From Armigeres subalbatus (Eukaryota > Arthropoda > Insecta > Diptera > Culicidae): DNA of 64,000 bases. The notes under the pieces are model-generated. The model did no database searches, was not told the DNA's origin, and saw only the letters and a list, made by a program, of their open reading frames with translations. Location: positions 103,986,988 through 104,050,987 of the forward strand of contig NC_085140.1 in assembly GCF_024139115.2 (NCBI RefSeq), written 5' to 3'. This document shows, in pieces, positions 9,832 to 20,560 of the stretch; positions within the stretch are counted from its first letter, which is position 1, and each line of letters begins with the position of its first letter. The position numbers and the translations under genes were made by a program.

Positions 9832-10770
9832 GGAATACAAGATGCTTAAGGTACTCCAAAACGTTCTGGAGTTCAGCCCACGCTATCTACCGGACCAACC
9901 AAGGTTTTTGCAATTTCCTCATCGCCGGCATATACCCAATCCGGTTCAATAGGCATATACGCATCATGCAAACCCTATTTTCTTGAATACGAGTTGCTCA
10001 ATGTACTTCAAAACGTTCCGGAGTTCTGCCCACGGTATCTACCAGATCAATCCAGGCTTGGGCAATGTACTAATCGTCTCATACACCCAATCAGGTTCAA
10101 TAAGCATGTACGCATCATGCAAAGCCAATTTTCTTGAATACGGGATGCTCAAAGTACTCCAAAACGATCTGAAGTTCAGCCCACGGTATCTATCAGATCA
10201 ATCAAGCCTTTTGCAATGTCCTCATCTTCGGCATACGTCCAATCAGGTTTAATAAACATGTACGCATCATGCAAACTCATTTTTTAAATACTAGATGTTC
10301 AAGGTACTCCAAAAAGTTCTGGAGTTCAGCCCACGGTATCTACCGAATCAATCAAACCTGGCGGTATCCTCATCGTCGGTATACACCCAATCCGGTTCAA
10401 TAAGCATATACGCATTAGGCAAATCCAATTTTCTTGAATTCGAGTTGCTCAAGGTACTACAAAACGTTGTGGAGTTTAGCCCACGGTATCTATCCGATCA
10501 ATGTTTCCATCGTAGATATACACCCAATCCGGTTCAATAGGTGTATACGCATCATGCAAACCCAATTTCCGTGAATATGGGATCTTCAAGGTACTCTAAA
10601 ATATTCTTGAGCTTAATTCAAAGTATCTATCACATCAATAAGGACTTTCACAATATCGTCATCATCGGTATTTACCCAATCCGGTGTAATAAACATATGA
10701 TCCTAATTTCCATGAACATGAGATCCAATGTCTAAGGTGCTTCAAAATGATCTTGAGTCAAGATGCACAA
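9832..10770. repeat. Tandem array, period about 150 bp, six units or more
   Basis: The motif GGTACTCCAAAACGTTCTGG and its variants recur near 9849, 9999, 10153, 10303, 10453 and 10588. Each is followed by AGTTCAGCCCACGGTATCTA, then ACCCAATCCGGTTCAATA, then ACGCATCATGCAAA. Units diverge by roughly 10-25%. The period is close to a multiple of three, so several units stay open in one frame (for example 9983-10252 and 10295-10540), but stop codons and indels argue against a protein. Confidence 0.8.
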
Positions 10771-10822
10771 TGGCAATAAGGTTAACTTGCGATTTGTTCT
10801 GCGTTCACGGACTTGGATGATC

Positions 10823-11122
10823 TTCTTCTTCTTCTTCTTCTTCTTCTTCTTCATTGGCATTACATCCCCCACTGGGACATTGCCGCCTCGCAGCTTAGTG
10901 TTCATTCAGCACTTCCACAGTTATTAACTGCGAGGTTTCTAAGCCAAGTTACCATTTCTGCATTCGTATATCATGAGGCTAACACGATGATACTTTTATG
11001 CCCAGGGAAGTCGAGACAATTTCCAATCCGAAAATTGTCTAGACCGGCACCGGGAATCGAACCCAGCCACCCTCAGCATGGTCTTGCTTTGTAGCCGCGC
11101 ATCTTACCGCACGGCTAAGGAG
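10823..11122 (-). mobile_element. Feilai-type tRNA-derived SINE, full length
   Basis: On the minus strand it begins CCCTCCTTAGCCGTGCGG. It has tRNA A and B boxes (GGTTCGATTCCCGG), a conserved body, and ends in (GAA)n, which reads (CTT)n at 10823-10850. It is bounded by a perfect 14-bp duplication GGACTTGGATGATC (10809-10822, 11123-11136). The Feilai name is from memory of Aedes aegypti SINEs with tRNA heads and triplet tails. Confidence 0.9.
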
Positions 11123-11136
11123 GGACTTGGATGATC

Positions 11137-11528
11137 AAGTAGTTCAATCCTTACGGTTTCCATGACGTTTTGGTGAACCTAAAAGATCTGTAGTAGCTTT
11201 TATGAATAATGATTGAAGTCATATCAACTCAATGGGCTTAATGGGATATCATATCAAACACCTTTCATAAGTTAGTTCATTGGATAGATCACATGATCCA
11301 AGTTACAAAAAGAGTCTATACAGTCGATCCTCTATGACTCGCTAATAAAAGGACCATCGACTCAAGCATCCATCGAGATATGGAATAGAAGCTTCATGTT
11401 TTTAGTATAGCATCATTTGCTTCCACGAGTTGATATTGAATCGTAGCTTGTGAAAATAATGAATGAAATCGTATTGGCTCAAAAAAACTGCTGTAATGTT
11501 TAGCGCTAAACGAATACATCGTTCAGGA
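11137..11528. repeat. Degenerate repeat stretch
   Basis: Related words (AGCTTTTATGAATAATGATTG, AGCTTGTGAAAATAATGAATG, AGCTTGTAAATATAATGAATG) occur near 11204, 11447 and 11959, each followed by a CTCAATGG-like motif. This suggests an old tandem array, later split by the hAT MITE. Confidence 0.5.
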
Positions 11529-11536
11529 CTTGGTTG

Positions 11537-11899
11537 CAGAGATGCATCGTGAACAGAACACTAGTCAATAGCGTGCCAATGTGTTCTTAGTTTTGAACTC
11601 TGAACACTGTTCAGTGTGCACTGGGTTGGTACGCAAACAAAACGATCATGGTAACTAAGATTCCTTAGAGTTGGAACTATGCAAACACATACGAGCATGC
11701 TTGATTTCTATCCGTTAGATGCCCACGTGTTCCATTACCAGCCGAAAAATGTGTAGCATGCCGTCACTTAATTTTGTTTTCCTAGGATACAACTTGCTAA
11801 GTTAGGTCTAGGATAGTTAGGTCAGTGCTCTTGAACAATGTGCTGTGTTCAAAACGTTTTGAACACGAACACGCGTTCTCGTGTTCAGATGCATCTCTG
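11537..11899. mobile_element. hAT-type MITE with 8-bp duplication CTTGGTTG
   Basis: The ends CAGAGATGCATC…GATGCATCTCTG are inverted. CTTGGTTG is duplicated at 11529-11536 and 11900-11907. 363 bp, no transposase. The CAG…CTG ends and 8-bp target site fit hAT. Confidence 0.9.
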
Positions 11900-12344
11900 C
11901 TTGGTTGATCGGGTAGATCGAAATCCACGTTTTGGAGAACCTAAAGACTACAGACAGCTTGTAAATATAATGAATGAAATTCTATCGGCTCAATGGACCT
12001 GCTGGAATATATCGATCAGGGCTTGGTTGATCGGGTACATCGTATGTTCTGAACTCCAGGCCGTTTTGGAGATCCTGAAATAGGTTACGTTAATTCACAC
12101 ACGATAATTTCATGTCTTATGATTACACAGATATGTTTGGATATATTCTCAGCTTTGGACATTTTGTTTCTAGAGATATTTTCTGATGCATTCGAGGACA
12201 TGTATTCCAGAACAGTTTGGACGGCCTTGGACATCCGAAAAAAATATGTCAACACCTTTTTAGTTCTTTCTATACTAGTCTTGGTAGGATCGAGCGGAAA
12301 ACCCCAAATCTGTACGTTAAATCCATGTTAAAAAAGTCGTCCTG

Positions 12345-12480
12345 AAAGGGTTAAGGAAATCCTTCGGAAATTTCTTTAAAAATTCCTTCGAATTAACCTT
12401 AAGAAATTAATTTGAAAATTCCTTCAGAACTTCCCTCAAGAATTACTTCGAAAATCTCTTCAGATATTTTTCCGAGACTT
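12345..12480. repeat. Degenerate TTCCTTCRGAAATT array
   Basis: Imperfect repeats of 20-30 bp built on AATTCCTTC(A/G)GAA. A larger related array lies at 60780-61290. Confidence 0.6.
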
Positions 12481-12513
12481 ACTACATCATGCATCTATGC
12501 CGCTTCCGTCTAC

Positions 12514-12889
12514 AGATTCTGACTATCAGTTTGTGCAGGCAAGTAGCCAACTTTTCCGGGCCCATCTTGATGAGCTCAGCTCCGATACCATCCTTACCTG
12601 CTGCTAAAGACCAATTTATCTGTTGGATGGCATCCTCAACTTCCCTCAAGGTGGGGACTGGTTGGCTTTCATCGTCCGATGAACTAGTAGTCATCTCCTC
12701 CGCTGCCGTGACTCTCAGACCGATTTAACTGTTGCTCGTAGTGCTGCTTCCATCTTTCGATCACCACACGTTCGTCCGTCAAGATGTTCCCATCCTTATC
12801 CCTGGACATCTCGGTTCGCGGCACGAAGCCTTTTTGGGATGCGTTGAGCTTCTGATAGGACTTGCATGTTTCTTGAGAACGGCACAGCT
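12514..12889 (-). pseudogene. LINE reverse-transcriptase fragment, truncated by a P element
   Basis: The minus strand encodes the start of a reverse-transcriptase domain (PTLREVEDAIQQ…AGKDGIGAELIKMGPEKLA) and the preceding linker. It closely resembles 40670-41070. The reading frame is broken. It ends at 12889 in the duplicated target of the P element and resumes at 17252, so it is one half of a split LINE. Non-LTR clade uncertain (RTE-like). Confidence 0.85.
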
Positions 12890-15800
12890 CAGAGGGGCGA
12901 CACAGCTGTCAAAATCCATAGATAACCCATCTATCTCACATGCGTTTTGGTACTTTGGATTTTGGTACCCACTTTTTGTTGAGTTTACCCTAAGAAAAGG
13001 CTCATTAGGGTAGGCGGATCATAGTACAATTTCACGTATTTAGGGTAATTAATTATTTCACGATGAAAACATGTAGTATTCTTTTAATTTCCAAATTATT
13101 TTTCAAATTGGGTGTCATTGTAATAAATCATCGAGCTTTATTATTGAATATATTTAGCATTATCTCAACCAAATGACAAATGAATCAGTCATCGGGTGTC
13201 TATACTTTTGAAATTGAGTTACAAACTATCATGAAATTGCATACACCATCAGGCTATCGAGATGTGACTATCTGTTATCTGTTAATGTCGAATTATATGA
13301 AATTGAATCTTGCTTATCTTGTCGTAATTCTTGGTCGACTGACTTTGCAATAAATCGTGATGATTTTTCGACAATGCAGATTATAGATAACTACCTACTT
13401 GAGATGAGATTTCCAAGGGCCGATTATTTTTAACTTCGTTTAGTCCTTAAACCAGATTTATCGTATGGATAAGCACCGCATAATACTTTATCGATGGTTA
13501 ATAAATTAACCCTATGTGGGGCAAGCGGAGGATTGAAAAAAAAACAGGAAAATTTCTGTTGTGATTAGCGGCCGTATGTAGGGGTAATGCAGGAAGGAAA
13601 GGGTCTTTTCTTTTCGTACGCTAATTTGTATGACAAAGCGGAGGAAGAAAGTTTGAGAAACCCATAAAAATCCTTTACGTGGTTAGTTAACTTTCCCGTA
13701 CTATGCAATCTTAATTACAGTTTATTTGAGCAGGGTAAAATTAGGAGCTGAAAAGTTTAGAAAAAAGCTTAATTTTAAATGTTTGAAATTGAGTTTTATT
13801 GTTCCCAAATAAGTTCAATGGTTTACATACTGTATATTCTTCAATTCGGTTTGTTTAGAACAAATGATTAATGACCCTCAAACAAAATAAGTTTAGTGAA
13901 CTTGCTTCTAGTAGATTGCTTGAATGGAATGACTGTCTTGGCGTAGCATGCCAATTTGAGATCAATTATTATCTTCATCAGATAAATCCTATGGTTGTCA
14001 CTAGGCTCATTATCTTCAATAATATGCCAAGTCAAGTTACTGAACACATCCTCAAACTGACATTGAAGTCTCTGCATTGTACAACCAAACAGCACTTCAT
14101 AATACTTAGCCACATTGAAACTTTTCTTATCTGAAACCAGGATCGTAAATTCACCGTCCACACATTTTTTGCACCGAACTGCTTGGAGAAGTTTCTTTTG
14201 TACAGAATGTGAGTTCCGTTGCAAAGCTGTGCCTATGAAAGAATCGTCCGTGAACGTATCTACACAAGGAATTTCATTCAACAGTCTAGCCTTCACAGTT
14301 TCAAAACCCTCAACGTCTTCTGAATTTTCAAAGCGGCGGTCATTCATTCTGCTCAAACATTGCTTCGTTTTCTCTTCAGCTACCAACATCACCGATTCAT
14401 TAAAATCCACGCAATTAGCTTTTGACGTACTCTTAATACTATTGTGCGTAATCAATCTTTTATACGCAGCCTTAAATTGAGACACGGTCGGATTATTATT
14501 ACATCCCCCCTTAGCACGAATTGCAGCAAACCACGTTTCAACGTGGTCTTGACTAAAGCGGTAGGTGGCAATATGAGACAACAGTTTTTTCTCCCGTACA
14601 TACTCAATGTACATATCCCGAAAACTTTGGATATTCACTAAAAATCCTAGAAACCCAGTTTTACAGGGACTATTGAGGATACTTTCATGGGACGGTAACA
14701 TAATACCCCGGATGAAGAGCTCGGCGGATGTCATAACTGCATTCAAGTTGTCAAAATTTGCCTCACACATTGGTTTTTTGAAGCCATTCGCAGCGAAATT
14801 TTTCGAGTTCATGATATCAAAAACATCGTTGAAGACTCTGATGAACTCAATCGTTGCATCCACGTCGGCAAATTCAGGATCTATGAATTTCAAAGATTCG
14901 AGTGCATTTGCAACACTTTCACTCAGCGTTTGGGCAGCTAATAGAACTTTCATTTTCTGATTCTGAAAATGCACATGACGATCCGACAAGTTCTGAGCTA
15001 TCTTCATGCCTAAAATAATTCATATTTAAAAGTTAATTTGTATAATAGTTATATTATGGTATTTATACCTGATAGATTTTGTTTCTCATTAAGTTTCTGC
15101 ACATAGTTCCAATCAGCTATTCCACTTGCTGTTAGAGCAAACATGTTTCTCACGAGCTTCAGCATGTGACAAGCATCGAGAATAACAAAGACATTTTCGT
15201 TGGTAGATGGATGCTTGAAGTTTGTTTTGAACGGTTTATTGTTGACACGAAGGTTGCAACCCAAAGCATTGGCCATTGCAATATTAGTGGCCGTTCCGTC
15301 GAAAGCCCGATTACCGTTGCTCCTACGTCGTGAAGTGCAGTCAGTATGGTCTCAGTTAACGATTTCTTGTCCGATGCTCCAATGCCGTTAATGAAAAAGA
15401 AAGCCACAGGAATTTTCCAGCTTTCCTCCACAGATGAGATCATGTAAACTAATGCTTCTTTAGCTACATGTAAGCCGTCTTCAGTGGTAGCATTGAGAAA
15501 ACTAAAAGAGTTTCCAAAGTCAACAGTACCTTCAAATTTCTTCCTATACGGATTCCATTCCGTATGCTGTCTGATTGCGACTTCATCCATACAGAGGCTA
15601 ACGAGAATCGGACGCCCATTAAGGGCCTTCGCTTTTGCTTCAATCGCAGCTATTGATTCAAAGGTCAATCCAGGTTCACCATTGATAGAACGGTACCATC
15701 TTACAATGGAGCGTTGGTGGGGAAGCGTATTCTGGAATGATTCTCGGACGAACTGATAAGCTTTTGCAGAGTAAAAATTGAGTGTTGTCGCAAATCTTCG

Positions 15801-17251
15801 CATATCAGAGCTAAAAAATCCACCTTGTTGTCCATACAAAAGTTCTCTATACAGTTCAGTATTCCTATCCAGTTCCTGGAATAAATATATGAATATTCAG
15901 GTGAATAAAACCGATGATAATCACCTAAAAAACTCAACGTGGTACGTTTACAGACTCATTCACTAATATTAAATGATTATGTGTAACAGATTTGTTTTAA
16001 ATCATTTACCTGTAAAATCAGTTCTCCTTGACCGTTGATCAAATCGTGCTTCTTCAGTTCAGTCATAATACTAGAAAATTTGGCAACTTTCTTTCGCAAA
16101 TGTATATTTTGCTGCTTGAGACGGTTTGTACGTTTTTCAGACCGTTGAAGCTGATTCTGAATCACCGGAATCGCCTGTAGTGCTTGCTGTGGTGTGAGCG
16201 ATGAAATATTCTTTACATCACCTGCATATCTGATCCTAAAATTTACCATATTTAGTGAGTGATTGTAGCATAAATAAATTAACTTAATACTGACCGTTTG
16301 ATCCCTGCTGTTGAGTTAACCATAGGAGTCGCGTTTATGGTTTTGATAGGTGGCATATGGTTCACTGGAACGACCGGATGCACTGGTGAATACTGTGTAA
16401 TTGATGTCGGTCCGATACTTGGGTAGTTCGATTGAGTCGGCTGATCTGTCGATGTCGGTCCGATGCTTAGATGTTTCGATTGAGGCAGCTGATTTGTCTG
16501 GCCTACTGTGGATTTCTGTGGTGATGGTTTATCTTTGAACCCAACGGGATCATCGCTATCCGAAGCCAAAAGGTTCAGCTGTAGGCGTGCTCGAATTGTT
16601 CCGACATCAGAGTCACTGTTTGACGATATTTGTTGCTGATTCGTTATGGTGCCAAGTGGTACCCTGACTTTAGCGTAGCGGTCATTCAAAGCTATGGCTA
16701 CGGCATACTGTTCGTCTATCTCCGTTAGAAATAAACGAGGTATCGCATCCTTCTTGAGCTTCCTTTTCCCGTTCACCAAAACGAAATCAGTTTCGTAGAA
16801 GTGTCTCGAACATATCCTCGCGTTCTCACCCATGAAGCAATCTGTTCCGGATAAAATTTGAATCCAGCGGGCGTTCCTGTCCGGATTCGTCGGAATCCTG
16901 TAATTGGAATGTTGAGTAGAAATAATAACCTTAGAAAAGTAATGTTTACGTTCGGTTTACGCTTACCTGTGTGTTGAAGAACCGCCGTTTTCTTTGCGCA
17001 AATGCATATCGTTTATGCATGATGCTATTAAGCACCGCATACTGCTGCTATTTCCTCCAATTAACACTAATTAGGCTATAAAAAACGGTGAAAACCACGA
17101 TGTTCTCCACGAACATGAAAATTTCAACGCACAACAAAAAATGTTTATGTTTACGTTTGCCACGTATGCACGGTATGCATCAACAACACGAAACCAAAAC
17201 AAAAACATAACCATGTTGAGTAGGCGAAATGATGACAGTAGCATGCCCCTG
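12890..17251 (-). mobile_element. P-superfamily DNA transposon inserted in a LINE
   Basis: A complete-looking element of 4,362 bp. The ends start CAGAGGGGCGAC and CAGGGGCATGC and have imperfect inverted similarity. GCACAGCT is duplicated at 12882-12889 and 17252-17259; an 8-bp duplication is the rule for P elements. The flanking LINE sequence is continuous when the element and one copy of the 8-mer are removed, which fixes the borders. It carries a five-exon THAP transposase and about 980 bp of non-coding DNA at its 3' end. One frameshift makes this copy unlikely to be autonomous. Confidence 0.85.
13868..17040 (-). pseudogene. THAP-domain P-element transposase (THAP9-like), five exons, frameshifted
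   Basis: Exons: 17040-16967, 16897-16295, 16235-16010, 15875-15069 and 15009-13868. All junctions use GT-AG and four of the five exons keep frame. Exons 1-2 give a full THAP DNA-binding domain (C-x4-C, then R..W, C-x2-HF and a late P..F). Exon 3 is a basic coiled coil. Exons 4-5 resemble the RNase H-like core of P transposase: a CMDEVAIRQH aspartate segment, a DGTATN-type block, and a C-terminal SQDHVETWFAAIR…GGCNNNPT region shared with THAP9. About 950 residues in all, longer than Drosophila P (751) and close to THAP9. In exon 4, near 15308-15318, one nucleotide appears missing: the frame before it runs into unrelated residues while the next frame carries the conserved sequence. The exon is 807 nt where 808 would preserve phase. 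It may be an old mutation or a sequence error. Confidence 0.82.
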
Positions 17252-17314
17252 GCACAGCTGTCCCATTCTCCTCGCACTGCGCTTTTTCCAGGCGGCGTTC
17301 TTTCCACTGAAAAA
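17252..17314 (-). pseudogene. Continuation of the split LINE (short piece)
   Basis: On the minus strand it encodes the linker upstream of the RT (similar to the segment at about 40625-40690). It is bounded by the P element on the left and the foldback-like element on the right. Confidence 0.8.
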
Positions 17315-18457
17315 CGATGCTGGATCATTAGGCCGAAGGCCGTTAGGCCGAAGGTCATTAGGCCGAAGGCCATTAGGCCGAATGGTCATTAGGCCGAACG
17401 GTCATTAGGCCGAATGGCCATTAGGCCGAATGAGCACTGGGGAGCGAGAAGTGACTAGTGCGAAGTGAGGAAGAAGTAGAACGGAAGAAGAAAAAAAGAA
17501 AAAGAAGGGAGAAGTAAGAAGGAAGAAGAAAAAAGGAAAAAGGAGGAAGAAGTAAGAAGGAAGAAGAAAGAAGTAAGAAGGAAGAAGGTGGAAGGAAGAT
17601 GGAAGAAGAAGGAAGAAAGGGGAAGGAATAAGGAAGAAGGGAGAAGGAATAATGAAGAAGGAAGAAGAAAGACGGGAGAAAGATCGAAGAAAACAGAAGA
17701 AGGAGGAAGAAAGAAGGAAGAAGGAAAAAGGAAGAAGAAAAGAAGAAAGAAGGAAGAAGGAAAAAGGAAGAAGGAAGAAGGAAGAAAGAAGAAGGACGAA
17801 GGAAGAAGGAAGAAGAAAGAAGGAAAAAGGAAGAAGGAAGAAAGAATAAGGAAGAAGGAAGAAGAAAGAAGGAAGAAGGAAGCAAAAAGAAGGAAGAAGG
17901 AAGAAGGGAGAAAGAAGAAGGAAGCAGAAAGAAGGAAGAAGGAAGAAGGAAGAAAGAAGAAGAAAAAAAGAAGAATGAAGAAGGAAGAAGGAAGAAAAAA
18001 GAAGGAAGAAGAAAGAAGAAATAAGGAAGAAGGAAGAAGGAAGAAAGAAGAAGATAGAAGGAAGAAGGAAGAAGGAAGAAGAAAAGAAGAAAGAAGGAAG
18101 AAAGAAGAAGGAAGAAGGATGAGGGAAGCAGGAAGAAGGGAGAACGAAGAAAGAAGGAGGGAGAAGGAAGAAGAAAGAAGGAAGAAGGAAGAAAAAAAGA
18201 AGGAAGAAGGAATAAGGAATAAGGGAGAAGGAAGAAGGAAGAAGGAAGAAAGAAGAAGGAAGATGGAAGAAAGAAGAAGGAAGAATGAAGAAAAAGAAAA
18301 GAAGAAAGAAGAAGGTAGATCCAAGTGGGGCGAAGGAAGAAGAGATAAGGTGGAACTTCTCATTTTTCACTTTATGCTTCTTTTTGCTAATTCGGCCTAA
18401 TGACCTTCGGCCAAATGGCCTTCGGCCTAACGGCCTTTGGCCTTATGGCCTGACACC
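17315..18457. mobile_element. Foldback-like element: TTAGGCCGAA terminal arrays around a purine-rich core
   Basis: Bounded by an 8-bp duplication CTGAAAAA (17307-17314 and 18458-18465) in otherwise continuous LINE sequence. The left terminus has about seven 15-16-bp units of CATTAGGCCGAAGG(C/T) (17327-17430). The right terminus (18391-18457) has about five units in the opposite orientation. The about 940-bp core is GAAGAAGGA-type DNA. Long open frames over the core are low-complexity (Phe/Leu/Ser on one strand, Lys/Glu/Arg on the other) and are not genes. Confidence 0.78.
17431..18370. repeat. Purine-rich (GAAGAAGGA)n tract
   Basis: About 940 bp of nearly pure A/G on the plus strand with imperfect GAAGAAGGAA units. 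It is prone to slipped-strand and triplex structures. Confidence 0.95.
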
Positions 18458-18973
18458 CTGAAAAACACGGGTCTGCTGTCTCCGCTTCCGTCCATACCAT
18501 TCCACGTTCTGCCGGGTCCCTTGCTGCGTTAATGGCTGCTTTAACTGTATTCCAGCAGTCGTCAAGAGAGGCCCCATCGAGCTCATCCTCTTCCGGCAAC
18601 GCTGCCTCGAAAAGCTGCTCGTATACAGTGGCGACACCAGGCTGCTTCAGTCGCTCTAGGTTGTACCGCGGCGGCCGTGGTGATCTCCAGGTGTACCGAT
18701 ACGGAAGGCTGTGTTGGAAGTAGATGGTGCGAATGGCCGTATTCTTGGACGCGGCGTAATCAATTAGCCGTAGACCCTTTTTGTTCGCCGGTCGATGAAC
18801 TTTCCAATAGTCGGTCTAAACTCCTTCTCTTGGCCAACCTGAGCGTTCAAATCTCCTATGATTATTTTGACGTCGTGGATTGGGCAGTTGTCATACTCTT
18901 GTTCCAGCTGCGCGTAGAATGCGTCAATATAATCTTCAGTGCTTCCGGAGTGTGGGCTATGGCCGTTGATTAT
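18458..18973 (-). pseudogene. LINE endonuclease end and linker
   Basis: The minus strand encodes part of an APE-type endonuclease (…HDVKIIIGDLNAQVG…) and then the linker RPPRYNLERLKQPG…DDCWNTVKAAIN. The part holding the SDHYL motif is deleted. It continues the LINE cut at 17314, and stops break the frame. Confidence 0.85.
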
Positions 18974-19003
18974 TCATTCATTTATTTAGTTTACATCTAA
19001 ACA

Positions 19004-19288
19004 GATAAAGAATGCGCCCCACGCTCGCCAAGTCGTTTTGCACCTGGTATGCCCACCTCGCTTGCTGCGCTCCACGCCGTCTCCTACCTGCCAGATCGGA
19101 AGCGAACACCATCTTTGTAGGGCTGCTGTCCGGCATTCTTGCAACATCGTACCCTTCCGGCTTTAGCTACCTTCTGAATACCGGGTTCGCCGTAGAGCTG
19201 GGCGAGCTCGTGGTTCACCCGTCTCTCGAATACTCCGAGTGCTTGCAAGTCCTCCTCGAGCATTGTCCATGTTTCATGTCCGTAGAGG
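19004..19288 (-). pseudogene. LINE C-terminal fragment
   Basis: The minus strand encodes HETWTMLEEDLQALGVFERR and MNHELAQLYGEPGIQKV-like sequence, typical of the region after the RT in these LINEs. Frames are broken. It belongs to the copy that continues at 19683. Confidence 0.75.
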
Positions 19289-19682
19289 CAGTGTTGTGCT
19301 GAATCATTTTCAGACGATAATGATTGCAATCTTCATGTGAAAACGTTTCACGTAAAAACAGTAGGCGAGTTGTCGCTGGCGACAACTTCTCAAATTATGT
19401 ACTCAAACGATAATAAACACAGAATTTTCATTCAAACATTAATCTTTACTATGATCAGCTAATTGTCAACAGTCCCGTTATATCTTCTATTTGGCGTTAT
19501 GGTTTCATGGTAGTAAGGAAAAAGTGTTCAAAATGTAACGGTAAGTGCTTCAAATCAAGATATGATTATCAAACGATTCTTAATCACTGGCGAGTTTTTA
19601 TCACTTGATAATTTAAAAGTAAGATCGCGGGTAAGTTTTGATCATCCTCGATTTTTTGAAAATTTGATTTTTCCCAACCCTG
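19289..19682. mobile_element. hAT-type MITE in the LINE, 8-bp duplication CGTAGAGG
   Basis: 394 bp. The ends CAGTGTTGTG and CAGGGTTGGG are inverted. CGTAGAGG is present at 19281-19288 and 19683-19690. The flanks rejoin as LINE sequence. Confidence 0.88.
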
Positions 19683-20166
19683 CGTAGAGGACTACCGGTC
19701 TTATCAGCGTCTTGTATATGACACATTTGGTGCGGTGGTGAATCTTTTTTGACCGCAGTTTCTTCTGGAGCCCGTAGTAGGCCCGACTTCCACAGAGATG
19801 ATGCGTCTTCATATTTCACGACTAACATTGTTAACAGCCGTTAGCAAGGATCCACGGTAGACGAATTCCTCGCCGTTGATTATGCTGAAGTTGAAGAACC
19901 GGCCTTTGTATCTGTTGGAAATTGTAATTTCTGTTGATATAAAAGAAGAGGAGGTTTTGCGCCCGCTTGAGGAAGGGATTTTGCTCTACTCAAGCGGCCT
20001 TTCCCCGCTCCAAATAAAGAATAAAGAATAAAGATTGATCCTCAACCTGCACATTCTCTCATTGATCGACCACCATCCGATCACGCATCTTTGCATATCG
20101 CCTACCACTAGGAAAGCTGTTACCAGCTCGTCTGTGTTACCGCAGCTCTGGTAGATGGTATGGTTA
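19683..20166 (-). pseudogene. LINE fragments (RT end and endonuclease), with a small insertion
   Basis: 19683-19912 encodes on the minus strand VSREI-type RT residues and a GRFFNFSIIN endonuclease piece, joined by an internal deletion. 20036-20166 encodes YQSCGNTDELVTAF (endonuclease). Between them a roughly 120-bp insert ends in (AATAAAG)n and looks like a small retroposed sequence. Confidence 0.7.
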
Positions 20167-20337
20167 GGGGTCGTACACTTATTACGTAAGCATTTTTTTT
20201 TGGGATTTTCGAATACCCCACCCCTCTCCCAATGTAAGATTATTTTCATACAAATGATTTTTTATTTATATGGTGCGTAAGAAAACGAGAGACCCCCACT
20301 TCCCTCATAAGTGCTTACGTAATATGTGTACTACCCC
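20167..20337. mobile_element. MITE family 'GGGGTCGTACAC', copy 2
   Basis: 171 bp, TTA duplication at 20164-20166 and 20338-20340. The ends GGGGTCGTACACTTATTACG and the inverted partner match the copy at 5493. Confidence 0.9.
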
Positions 20338-20560
20338 TTACCTCTAATTACCTCATTAACCCTTCCAACAAACCTCCTGTAGCGCAACGATGCCGAATCC
20401 ACGGTCCTTGAGCACATCGGCGAGTATGCGTGTGGTGAAGTTGAGAGATTTGCAGTTCCACGAACCGAGTTTCCAATTGCTAGTCCCTTTTCGTCGCTGT
20501 GGTCTTCGTTGATTGCTCCTGTTCGTATTGTCTCGCTGCCCGATAATTTTCTGATAATTC
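20338..20560 (-). pseudogene. LINE endonuclease N-terminus
   Basis: The minus strand encodes SNWKLGSWNCKSLNFTTRIL and GFGIVALQEVCW, the start of an APE-type endonuclease domain. It is the 5' end of the LINE broken by the MITE at 20167. Confidence 0.75.

Noticed and set aside
9832..10770. CRISPR-like array
   Set aside because: Whole 150-bp units repeat with no short direct repeat and unique spacer pattern, and the genome is eukaryotic.
10813..11094. 93-codon frame starting with a leucine run
   Set aside because: It reads through the (CTT)n tail and body of a SINE in antisense.
17405..18400. Open frames of 154-321 codons on both strands
   Set aside because: They arise from the GAAGAAGG tract. 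Products are Phe/Leu/Ser or Lys/Glu/Arg runs in several overlapping frames.
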